Of a stretch of DNA of 64,000 bases, positions 9,576-18,600 are shown piece by piece. Source of the stretch: an uncultured Elusimicrobia bacterium (GTDB lineage: Bacteria > Elusimicrobiota > Elusimicrobia > Elusimicrobiales > Elusimicrobiaceae). A program made the translations under genes and the position numbers. The stretch lies in contig CAMZGO010000006.1 of NCBI GenBank assembly GCA_947306425.1, positions 52,276 to 116,275 on the forward strand. The letters run 5' to 3'. Each line of letters opens with the position of its first letter. The first letter of the stretch is position 1. The notes below the pieces were generated by a model that made no database searches, had not been told where the DNA came from, and was given only the letters and a program-made list of their open reading frames with translations.

Positions 9576-10916
9576 ATGTTAAAATTGAGAGGCATAAACA
9601 AAAGTTTTTTTGTTTGGATTGTGTTGTGCTTGGCATATTTGTCACTGATAGGATATTTGACTTGGCTTTATCCGTATGGGGGAGATGAACTATTTCCGTC
9701 TTCTTTAAATTTTACGGAACATCTCAAGCAATTGATTTTCAATCCTTATATGTCTTTAAGAGCCGGTTGTATTTTGGGTGTTTCTATATTTCATACAGGC
9801 AAATATTTATTTATAATACTCAACTCTGTTTTGCAGCTCTCCGTAATTTTCAGCGCGTTTTATTTAATATATATGCGCTTTCCGCTGTTTAACAGTTTCA
9901 ATGATTTACCGGCATTTATTTTAATTTTGGTATTGGGAACTTTTTTTGTAGCTCAACCAAGTGATGTTTTGATATGGTTTGGAGGGGCTACAAATTATGC
10001 TTGGGTGTTTATAGCTTTCATTTGGTTTTTAATCTATTTGCGTAAATTGGATGAGGGTAAATCATTTACCAACCGGTATTTTGTGTTTTTTTGTTTATTT
10101 TGGGGCATTTTTTTGGGGATGATGAATGAGAATAATTCACCTATGATTTTATGTTTAATGTCGGCCTTTTTCGCTTATTCTTATTTCAAAGGAATAAAGT
10201 TGAAAAAGGATTTTCTTTTATTGTTTATAGGTTCGGCTATCGGGGTTTATTTTATGTTTGCATTCGGGGACAATGAAATTCGTTTAAAAATAGTTTCTTT
10301 TGGTTTTCCTATACATCACACTCTGTCTGAAAAACTTATTATACATTTGCACCGTATGAACGAATTTTCTGCATCCAATTTGTGCCTTATTTATTTGCTT
10401 CCTTTATTTTTGTTTTTGATAGGATTAGATAAGCGGAAAATAGTCTTTAAGGAAAAACATTTTTATTTGTCTGTTATCTGTTGGTTAGTGGCATTAGGAT
10501 TATCAGTAGTTTTATGTGCAGCTCCTAATTTGGCTAATCGTGCTTTTTATTCCGCGACTTGGTTTTGTATATTTTCCTTGATATTTATGTTAATGACGAT
10601 AGAAAAATTATATCAAATTAAACTTATAAAATATTTTGCATTCATTTTTGGGCTTTTATTTATTTATATATTGCCTTTGTTTATTATGCAAGTATCCACA
10701 TTAAAGGAAAGTGTAAATTACAGACAAAGTTTAATAAATAATGCAAAGCAAAAAGGCCGTCAAACGGTGTATGTGCCTTATGCTGAAGCCCAAAATTATT
10801 TGTCGGATAATTTAGAAGTTTTATATTGGGATTCTTTAAAAATTAAAAAAACATGGAGTGCTATTGAAGGTATTAAAATTGAATCAGAATTAGGTGATAA
10901 TATTCTTTATATGTAG
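9576..10916 (+). CDS. Polytopic membrane protein, GT-C-like (paralogue 1)
   Basis: A 446-residue protein with about 10-11 membrane segments and a final soluble tail of about 60 residues. The first loop has an acidic motif (YPYGGDELF) after the first helix, in the position where GT-C glycosyltransferases keep catalytic acids. Two further motifs, WFGGATNYAW near residue 137 and NENNSPM near residue 184, recur in the next gene as WIGGAATYSW and HENTSPM. The pattern recalls DUF6056-like membrane proteins (from memory; moderate confidence). The enzymatic role is unproven. It starts 5 bases after the ClC stop. Confidence 0.75.
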   Translation: MLKLRGINKSFFVWIVLCLAYLSLIGYLTWLYPYGGDELFPSSLNFTEHLKQLIFNPYMSLRAGCILGVSIFHTGKYLFIILNSVLQLSVIFSAFYLIYMRFPLFNSFNDLPAFILILVLGTFFVAQPSDVLIWFGGATNYAWVFIAFIWFLIYLRKLDEGKSFTNRYFVFFCLFWGIFLGMMNENNSPMILCLMSAFFAYSYFKGIKLKKDFLLLFIGSAIGVYFMFAFGDNEIRLKIVSFGFPIHHTLSEKLIIHLHRMNEFSASNLCLIYLLPLFLFLIGLDKRKIVFKEKHFYLSVICWLVALGLSVVLCAAPNLANRAFYSATWFCIFSLIFMLMTIEKLYQIKLIKYFAFIFGLLFIYILPLFIMQVSTLKESVNYRQSLINNAKQKGRQTVYVPYAEAQNYLSDNLEVLYWDSLKIKKTWSAIEGIKIESELGDNILYM

Positions 10917-10925
10917 GTGATGATT

Positions 10926-12269
10926 ATGAATAAAAATTATAAGAAAGATTATATTATTTGGGGTTTGTTTTTCCTTATTTACTTGTCGTTTATAGCGTTT
11001 TTTTCCTATTTATATCCTTTAACTAAAGATGAAGTATTATCCCATAAAGTTACGACGTTGCCTTTAGCATGGAAAGCAATAAAATTAACTTATCAGTATA
11101 ATACCCTGCGGTTAGGGCCTTTTTTAGGTACATTTTTATTGATAGGCGGTAAGCCGTTTTTCATTTTAGCAAATCCTTTTGTCCAGCTTGCATCTGTTCT
11201 GAGTATATTTTATTTTATCTATTTGCGTTTTCCTTCTTTTAAGGGTTTAAAAGATTTCGTTCCTTTTACATTCTTAACTTTACTTTGTACTTTCTTTATC
11301 GCTAAGCCAGATAATACAATCTTTTGGATAGGCGGCGCTGCAACATATAGTTGGCCTTTCATAGTTTTTATGATATTTTTGATTTATTTGAGAAAGTATT
11401 ATATAGCCAAAGTAACCTCTACACCGCTTTATTTGTTGCCGTTATATGGTATACTTGGTTTTTCAGTCGGATGGTTACATGAAAATACTTCGCCCATGGC
11501 TTTATGTATAATGCTGGCTTTTGCCGCTTGGTTTATATATAAAAAACGTAATTTAAATGGCTCTTTTTGGGCTGTATTTGTCGGTATAATAGGGGGCCTT
11601 ATATTTTATTTTACTTCACCCGGTTTGCATATGCGTTTGAGTATACCGGAATTACAAAATTTCCTTAATTCACCCCTTTATATGAAATTATTTTGGCATA
11701 TTAAAAATATGGATGATTTAATGGGTGCATTTTTATATATTCCTGTTTTTATTCCTCTTTTATTATTTTACAGATGGTCCAACTTAAGAAAAGAATTTTT
11801 GAATAATGAGAATTTGGTTTTATCAACTTTGTGTTATATTTGTGCGTTTGTATTAGCTATGGTCTTATGTATGGCTCCTTTAGTACCGGAAAGGGCTTTT
11901 TATTCCGCGAGTGTAATGTTTGTGTGTTCATTTTTCTTTTTGGTTAAGGACTTTATACCATTATGTGAGTTTGATTTGATGAAAGCATTAACCTTACTTT
12001 TCTTCTTGTGGATATTAATGATAATGCCGATATTTTATACCTCCTACAAATACTTATATGATTCCTATCAGGCACGTCAAAAATATATTGAGCATGCTTA
12101 CAAAACAGGCCAAAAAAGGATTTATTTGGAAATGATACATAACCTTCATACTTTCCCAGATAATCTTGCTACTCTTCATTATGACCCTATAGGCTATTAC
12201 ACAACTTATGAAAAATATTTAGGACTTAAGATTGACAGTGATATACCTCCTGAAGAAAGACGCAACTAA
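10926..12269 (+). CDS. Polytopic membrane protein, GT-C-like (paralogue 2)
   Basis: Paralogue of the preceding gene with the same topology, an acidic first-loop motif (YPLTKDEV) and the same GG-aromatic and (H/N)EN-SPM motifs, plus a shared APxxxxRAFYSA motif near the last helices. I chose the ATG at 10926, which has AGGTG six bases upstream, over GTG at 10917 directly after the previous stop. The tandem pair suggests two related lipid-linked sugar transferases or envelope-modifying enzymes (inference). About 447 residues. Confidence 0.75.
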   Translation: MNKNYKKDYIIWGLFFLIYLSFIAFFSYLYPLTKDEVLSHKVTTLPLAWKAIKLTYQYNTLRLGPFLGTFLLIGGKPFFILANPFVQLASVLSIFYFIYLRFPSFKGLKDFVPFTFLTLLCTFFIAKPDNTIFWIGGAATYSWPFIVFMIFLIYLRKYYIAKVTSTPLYLLPLYGILGFSVGWLHENTSPMALCIMLAFAAWFIYKKRNLNGSFWAVFVGIIGGLIFYFTSPGLHMRLSIPELQNFLNSPLYMKLFWHIKNMDDLMGAFLYIPVFIPLLLFYRWSNLRKEFLNNENLVLSTLCYICAFVLAMVLCMAPLVPERAFYSASVMFVCSFFFLVKDFIPLCEFDLMKALTLLFFLWILMIMPIFYTSYKYLYDSYQARQKYIEHAYKTGQKRIYLEMIHNLHTFPDNLATLHYDPIGYYTTYEKYLGLKIDSDIPPEERRN

Positions 12270-12309
12270 ATGTGATGATATCTTTAAGAAAATTTGATAT
12301 GATAATGTT

Positions 12310-13050
12310 ATGAAAAGATATTTTGTTTTATTGCTTTTTTGTGTACTTACACCTGTAGTTTTCGGAGTTGAGATATTTGTTTCTAAAACAGGTGAAAGTT
12401 CCGGTTCATTGTGTCAGGCAGTTCGGGTTAAAGGTGCTTGGTTTATGACCGCAGCCCATTGTGTAGTGCCTTCCTGTAAAAATTCCTCTTGTAAAGCGGA
12501 AATACAGGTATCGGGTGAAATTATAGAGGCACAAAAGCAAAATATTTATTGGCTTAATAAGGCTCGTGAAAATAAGACCTATTATGATGTCGCCTTGATA
12601 AATTTTGAGAGCGCCAAAAAATTGCCTATTTATACAGAAACACCTATTTTGATACTAAAAAACATTGATTTCAGCGTTCCTAAAATATTAAACAGGCGCC
12701 TTGGGATTACCTATTCTTTACATGGTGAGGTCGGGCAAATATTATCAAGGGGCCCTGTATTTTATGGCCCTAAAAATAAAATTATATTTTCTGAAGAAAT
12801 GGGGCTTGAGCATGGTATATCCGGCGCGGGGGTTATGACCGAGAAGGGGGAAATTATTTCAGTTGTTTCCGCAGTAGCAGGGCAAGGGGGGAAAGTAAAA
12901 TTTTCCGTTTTTTCTGCTTTTGACGAAGAAGTGGAAAAGTTTTTGCGTTCACATATTCCGTCTATAAAAACAAAAATTGCAAATGAAAAGGATTTTGAAA
13001 ATGTTCCGGAAGGCGATATCGCAATAGTTGCTTCCCTTGATAATAACTAA
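12310..13050 (+). CDS. Secreted trypsin-like serine protease (paralogue 1)
   Basis: A 246-residue protein with a signal peptide (MKRYFVLLLFCVLTPVVFG). The chymotrypsin-fold triad is visible: His50 in MTAAHC, Asp93 in YYDVALI, Ser171 in GISGAG. The usual Asp of GDSGGP is replaced by Ile. Cysteines 35/51 and 56/61 could form disulfides. A -10 box TATGAT (12298-12303) lies six bases before the ATG with no ribosome site, suggesting a leaderless mRNA. The TAA overlaps the ATG of the next, paralogous gene by one base. Substrate unknown; it probably acts in the periplasm or on the surface. Confidence 0.85.
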   Translation: MKRYFVLLLFCVLTPVVFGVEIFVSKTGESSGSLCQAVRVKGAWFMTAAHCVVPSCKNSSCKAEIQVSGEIIEAQKQNIYWLNKARENKTYYDVALINFESAKKLPIYTETPILILKNIDFSVPKILNRRLGITYSLHGEVGQILSRGPVFYGPKNKIIFSEEMGLEHGISGAGVMTEKGEIISVVSAVAGQGGKVKFSVFSAFDEEVEKFLRSHIPSIKTKIANEKDFENVPEGDIAIVASLDNN

Positions 13051-14015
13051 TGAAAAAAATATTTTTATTTTACTTGTTTTTTTGTCTGGCAATTTCTCTA
13101 AGTGCCGGGGTAAGTTTTGTTAGTATGTCTGATGAAGAAAGTTATAATTCTGTCCAAGATTTTACCAATACTTACGAAATAAATTTGAATAAACATCAAA
13201 CTAATGATATTGTAAAATGTCAAGCAGTACGTCTTGCACGTAATTGGTTTGTAACTGCAGCGCATTGTGTAAAAAATGCTTGCGAAGAAGGGGATTGCAG
13301 TTTTCAGGCCCGCTTGGTTGTGGGCCCTAATTATGAAGCGGATTTCACTACAACACAAGCAAAAAAATTAAGCAGAAAAATTTTTACCTTTTCAAAAACA
13401 AAATTAAATACAACAGAATTGTTATATGATATAGCATTAATTTACTTTGACCCTAAAGAAACAAAAACCATTTTTAAAGACCCGTCCACTATGCGCATTT
13501 TAACTGAAAATCAATTTTTACATCGTGTACCAAACAGGGCAGCTTACGTGCGTGCAATAAACGGAACTAATTTACCTAAAATACTTGTAATAAATACCGA
13601 AAAACCATTTATTTTGGAAAGGGATTTATCAATTATATCTATATGGAGTGGGAAAAAAACACTTCTTCAATCTTCAAAGCAGCCGGTATTTTATTCTCCT
13701 AAAGTATCAAATTTAGTTACGCGGAATTTTGGGGTAATAAAAGGTATTTCAGGGTCAGGCGTTATGACAAATACCGGGGAACTTTTGGGTATCGTTTCTG
13801 CCAAAGGTGATTTAGTACGTCAAACGCCTGTTGACTCTACGGTTACACCATTACTTTATATAGCACCGTTTGACAAGGAAGTATTGTTATTTATTTCCGC
13901 TCATATTCCTAATATTTCTTATATTGTTGCTGATGAAAGTTTTTGCCGCAGTTTAACTAAAACGGAAGAACAGGAACTTAAAATAATTGAAAATGTAAAA
14001 CTTAATTTAAAGTGA
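13050..14015 (+). CDS. Secreted trypsin-like serine protease (paralogue 2)
   Basis: A 321-residue paralogue of the preceding protease. It has a signal peptide (MKKIFLFYLFFCLAISLSAG), His72 in VTAAHC, Asp127 in LYDIALI and Ser234 in GISGSG, again with Ile in place of the activation-pocket Asp. It carries an insertion of about 60 residues between the Asp and Ser blocks relative to its neighbour, and a C-terminal extension. The start overlaps the upstream stop (TAATG), so translation is coupled. Tandem duplication with divergence is the likely origin. Confidence 0.85.
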   Translation: MKKIFLFYLFFCLAISLSAGVSFVSMSDEESYNSVQDFTNTYEINLNKHQTNDIVKCQAVRLARNWFVTAAHCVKNACEEGDCSFQARLVVGPNYEADFTTTQAKKLSRKIFTFSKTKLNTTELLYDIALIYFDPKETKTIFKDPSTMRILTENQFLHRVPNRAAYVRAINGTNLPKILVINTEKPFILERDLSIISIWSGKKTLLQSSKQPVFYSPKVSNLVTRNFGVIKGISGSGVMTNTGELLGIVSAKGDLVRQTPVDSTVTPLLYIAPFDKEVLLFISAHIPNISYIVADESFCRSLTKTEEQELKIIENVKLNLK

Positions 14016-14074
14016 TTTTTAACAAACTTATCTTAAAAAATAGTATAATAATTATTATTTAAAGGAGATTTTAA

Positions 14075-14368
14075 ATGTATAATTTAGCCTTAATTGCACA
14101 ATGGATTTTATGTATCTTACTGATTTTGCTTGTCTTAATGCAAAATGGTAAAGGTTCAAGTGCCGGTATTTTTGGAAATTCAAATAGTGACAGTGTGTTT
14201 TCAAGCCCTACGGCAGCAACTTTTATCACGAAATTAACGGCAGTAATTGCCTTTTTGATTTTAGCAACTTCCATATTACTTACTGTGCTTGTTTCAAAAC
14301 GCGGTATGGATAGTGTTGTTGATATGCAAGTTCCTGTTGCAACACAGCCTGCAAACCAAACGAAATAA
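14075..14368 (+). CDS. secG: Preprotein translocase subunit SecG
   Basis: A 97-residue inner-membrane protein of the SecYEG translocon. It has two hydrophobic segments separated by the family's loop LMQNGKGSSAGIFGNSNSD, followed by VFSSPTAATFITKLTA and a short polar tail. A ribosome site AAAGGAG precedes the ATG, and a -10 TATAAT is at 14044-14049. SecG assists the export of the many signal-peptide proteins encoded around it. Confidence 0.95.
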   Translation: MYNLALIAQWILCILLILLVLMQNGKGSSAGIFGNSNSDSVFSSPTAATFITKLTAVIAFLILATSILLTVLVSKRGMDSVVDMQVPVATQPANQTK

Positions 14369-14387
14369 TTTTGGGATGTTTTTTATA

Positions 14388-14419
14388 TTGACCCTCTCGT
14401 ATATTTACGGGAGGGTTGA
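14388..14419 (+). terminator. Hairpin after secG, possible terminator
   Basis: A 12-base inverted repeat (GACCCTCTCGTA with TACGGGAGGGTT, with one mismatch or wobble) around a 4-base loop. It follows secG by 20 bases, but no T tract comes immediately after, so termination efficiency is doubtful. Its 3' end overlaps the -35 box of the next gene. Confidence 0.4.
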
Positions 14420-14474
14420 CAATTTGTCTATTTGTGATTACAATATTTATATGGAATGTTTTATAGGTATATGA
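14416..14474 (+). promoter_or_regulatory. Promoter and possible leaderless 7-codon leader peptide
   Basis: -35 TTGACA (14416-14421), 17-base spacer, -10 TACAAT (14439-14444). Six bases later an ATG at 14451 opens a seven-codon frame (MECFIGI) whose stop TGA overlaps the ATG of the next gene (ATGA). The promoter is convincing. The tiny frame could be a leaderless coupling peptide or chance. Confidence 0.5.
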
Positions 14475-15520
14475 AGAAAATAACAGTATTTTTACTTTTT
14501 AATTTGTTATTTTGTTTTGTGGCTTATCCTCAAGTTGTAAACAAGCAACAAACCTCGGATATTAATATCGTTTTGGAAGCGAAAAATAAGATATATCAAT
14601 ATTATAATAGAGAAACTTTTGATGAACCCGAATGGATAAGAGTTAAAAATTTTTTTATTTGGTTATCTGAAAATGAGGTTTCTTTAAATGAATATTTTAG
14701 GGAAACATATCTTAATTCTGATAATTCATTAAATGTTGAAACAGAAAAGTTTATTTTTGCCTTTTTGGGTGCAAACTATGTATCAAAGCAGATTATTGGT
14801 AAAATGTTTAATATTCCAATAACTATTTCGTGGGGTGGTTGTTATGCTTATCCCTCACAGGTGCATATTTGTATAGAGCCATATAATTATATGGAAGTGT
14901 TAAATACTGCTATGCATGAAGCAGCCCATCTTTTATCAGTTATAGATGATGTAAACGTTTCAAAAAATAATTATGATATTCAACATTCTGATTTTCTGTC
15001 GGAAGAAATAACAATTTTTGCACAGCTTAAATATGCTTTACCGTTAAAATTCGGTAAAATTTTGCATGGTACGCGTGCTTTTTTTATTCTTGCAGACGAA
15101 GAATCTGTAAAACAAAAAATAGACCATATAAAGGGGGAATATGCTGATATAGTATATCCCATAACCGATTATTCCTCTTATGATGAAAATAAAATTTTAA
15201 ATACTAAAATTCGTAAATCTCGTTCCGTTTACCAAATAGTAGAGTTGATTTTTAACGGAATAAATAATAACTATTTAGGCAAAGATTATAATTTAAATGA
15301 CGATGAAATTTATTATTTGCAAAGTCCCATCTTCCGAAACGTTAAACAGGAAATGGAAAACCATTTTTTCTTTAACATATCAAAATACGATAATTATTCA
15401 AAAGGATATTTACAAAAAATCTTGTCGGATAATGAAGATGAAATTATGTTTTTCTTTGTTAAAAATCTAAAAAAATATGCGGACAAAAATATCCCGCCCG
15501 TTCCTGAAGGATATATTTAA
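14471..15520 (+). CDS. Secreted zincin-like protein with HExxH motif
   Basis: A 349-residue unrecognised protein. The start at 14471 is chosen because it gives a clean signal peptide (MKKITVFLLFNLLFCFVAYP); the upstream ATG at 14456 adds five residues and spoils it. A HEAAH motif at residues 149-153 is preceded by aliphatic residues, as in zinc metallopeptidases. A possible third ligand is one of the acids downstream (SEEIT near residue 174). No other domain is recognised. It is probably a periplasmic or exported peptidase, but activity is not established. Confidence 0.75.
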   Translation: MKKITVFLLFNLLFCFVAYPQVVNKQQTSDINIVLEAKNKIYQYYNRETFDEPEWIRVKNFFIWLSENEVSLNEYFRETYLNSDNSLNVETEKFIFAFLGANYVSKQIIGKMFNIPITISWGGCYAYPSQVHICIEPYNYMEVLNTAMHEAAHLLSVIDDVNVSKNNYDIQHSDFLSEEITIFAQLKYALPLKFGKILHGTRAFFILADEESVKQKIDHIKGEYADIVYPITDYSSYDENKILNTKIRKSRSVYQIVELIFNGINNNYLGKDYNLNDDEIYYLQSPIFRNVKQEMENHFFFNISKYDNYSKGYLQKILSDNEDEIMFFFVKNLKKYADKNIPPVPEGYI

Positions 15521-15599
15521 TATTTTTACTTATTGATTATTTTTTATAAGTACCCTTGTAAGAAACAAAGAACTACCGTTTGTTATTTCCCTAAATGTT

Positions 15600-15628
15600 T
15601 TACATATAGCGCGCATAATATTATATTA
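15600..15628 (+). promoter_or_regulatory. Promoter for the SprA-like gene
   Basis: -35 TTTACA (15600-15605), 17-base spacer, -10 TATATT (15623-15628). The ATG lies 14 bases after the -10, so the leader would be 7-8 bases and contains no Shine-Dalgarno sequence. The gene is probably translated as a near-leaderless message. Confidence 0.5.
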
Positions 15629-15642
15629 TATATATAAACACT

Positions 15643-18600
15643 ATGCTTAAAAAGTTGTTAACTCTTATTTTGCTAGTGGCTATGTTATTGAATGCCTCCG
15701 GCGCGGAAATTTTGGCCGCTGAGGTGAGTTCTTTTATTGCACAAAAATCAAATAATGATCCTAAAAACCTGCTTGAGAGTTTCGGAGAAAAAAAGCGGTT
15801 TAAACTTTTTGAACCTGCAAGATATGGTTTTTTAAATGATGATAATGCCCAACAGTTTCTGCCCGACAGCGGAGAGGAAGAAGATTATTTTGCATATTCC
15901 CGTGCTTATCTTGAAAATATTATCAATCAAACAGAAGGCGCTATTGAATTGAGGGGTAAAACTACGGAATATATTGAAATTTTAAATCCTTCACTTTTAC
16001 TTCCGATTTATGGCACTACAATATCAATGACAGGCCGTAAAACATTTGGTTTAAAATATAACGCAAAAAAATATAATTTAAAATCAACTACTGCTAATAA
16101 AGATGTAAACGAGATGGTTTTTGAGCAGGAAATGCAACTTAAAGTACAGGGTAAAATTAGTAACAGAATTTTTGTTGATATTGATTATGATGACCAAAGG
16201 GAAGATGCCCAAAATATTGCATTTGCTTATCGTGGTCAGAAAGGCGAACTTTTACAAAGTGCAGATTTCGGTGATATTGAATTATCTTTACCGGCAACAC
16301 AGTTTTTATCTTATTCCAAGCAAGTTTTTGGTGCAAAGGTGCACTTGCAACATAAGGATGCAAATTTATATTTAATAGGCAGTCAAAGTAAAGGTGATTC
16401 AAAAACCAAACAGTTCAAAGGTAACAGCGTTTTTGAGACTGTAAATATTTTGGATTTGCAATATATCCGCCGTACTTATTATAGTCTGGAATTAAAAGAT
16501 TCTACCGTTATGCCGTCTTGGGATTCAAATGCAACCATAATCAATGGTTCAGTAGAAGTATATTTAAATGACCATACCAATACCGGTTATCAAATTGCCA
16601 TGCAGGCTGCTGATTATAAAACATGTGCTATTTACCCTAATACCGGCGGAGGTGATGCCCCTTTTCGTTTGCTTACCGAAGGTGTTGATTACAGTGTTGA
16701 TACAAATAAGAAAATGCTTATTTTCAACAGGCAGCTTACTGCAACTGATGTGGTGGCAGTACAATTTAAAAATTCTTCCGGACAACAAACTTCGCAAATT
16801 TGCGGTGGTACACCGATTTTAGTTAAGACACAGGATGACAGACCTTTATCAGACCAAAGCACCGAGGGTAGTTATAATCTTGAAATAAAACGCTATTATA
16901 ATATCGGCACTACACAACTTTCACGTGATAACGGAAGCGGTAATTTTATACTTAGATTACTTGAATCTGACGGTTCTGAAGTTTGCCCTACAACTACAAC
17001 TTATGATTATTGTCCAAGTCCTACACAAGTAGATTACGATAAAGGTATTTTTTATTTAAGGGAAGAATTACCGGATAAAGGTTTGTATAATACTACACCC
17101 GTATCATCGCAGAACCGCTATTTTTTTGTACAGTTTAATTCTACGGTTAAAACATATTTTTTGGAACCGAATATAGTAGTTCAATCTGAAACAGTAAAAG
17201 TAAACGGTGCAACAATGGCAAGAAATAAAGACTATTATGTTGATTATACTTCCGGTTATATAACTTTTTATAACAGGGATTTAATCGGTGATAATAGCGT
17301 GATAAATGTTGATTATGAAGTCTCAAATGAAACTAAAGACAGCACTCTTTTGGGCGGGCGTTTAAATTACGACTTTACTAAAAATATCAGTATCGGTGCT
17401 TCAATTTTAAATGATTCTAACTCTAAGCCTAAAACTGTTCCGCAAATCGGTGATATGAGCCAGTCTATAACCACCATGGAAGCAGATGCAAGAATAAAGG
17501 ACTTAAAAGTTGCTGACGGATTTAAAATTTCTGCTGGCGGTGAAATCGCAAAAAGCAGGAAAAATAATAATCTCTTTGGCTATGCCATGATAGAAAACAT
17601 GCAGGAAGTTAAAGAAAAAATTAGTGCTTCCACAGTTTTTAATGATTGGCAAATAGCATCTAATCCTTCTGGTAATACCTCCTTTTTTAACAGTATAAAT
17701 TGGGATTCGGAGGAAATCAATATTTTAGACATCAATCCAAATGCAGTCGCAGATTCTAATGAAAAGCAAAATGTTCTTGTTATAAACTATGATTTTACAA
17801 AAGTACCGGATGGTTATAAAAATACAAGTGATGAAGTGTCTATAGTTTTTCCAATCAGTAACTATGGTACTGATTTTACAAATAAAACTTTGCTTGAATT
17901 TACTATGTTAGGTGAGATAAACGGGCCTGAGTTAAATATATCTTTTGGCACTATGGATGAAATGTCTGATAATTATTTGTATATTCCCTCCGGTTTTAAT
18001 CGGGAGGAAATTTACCCTACCTGCAGTAAATATTATGTACCAGGGGGTACTGCTGTTCCTAAAACAGAGGATTTACATTGTACCGGGCAATTAACTATTA
18101 GCGATGATAAAGGTTGGGTATTTGTTGACCCGGACGGAACTCCTAATTATTACAATCCTTTTGCAAATAATGTTTATAATCCGCTGCCCCAGCCAAACGG
18201 AAAAATTGATACACAGGATTTAAATGACAATGGTATTTTGGATAGTTATGATGCAACTTCCGGCGGTAATTTCGGTTTTGCTAAAAGAACGGGTATTGGA
18301 AGCGACGGTGATTTAATAATTGACCCTTCACAGACAGGGCTTGAAGGTAATATAATAAATTTTACGGGATGGAAACAATTTAGCAGGGAGATTGATTTAG
18401 GTTCTACGCCTGAGTTAAGGAACCGTTGGTCTGCTGTTCAGCAAATGCGTATAACTTTAAAGAAAAATCCGCTTGGCCAAGATAAAGGCACAATTAAAAT
18501 CGCAAATTTAACAGTTTCCGGTAGTGTATGGCAGCCGCTTGATACTGATGAAAGTATTTTAACAACTTATGGCATAAATAATGTTGATAATCCTGCTGTT

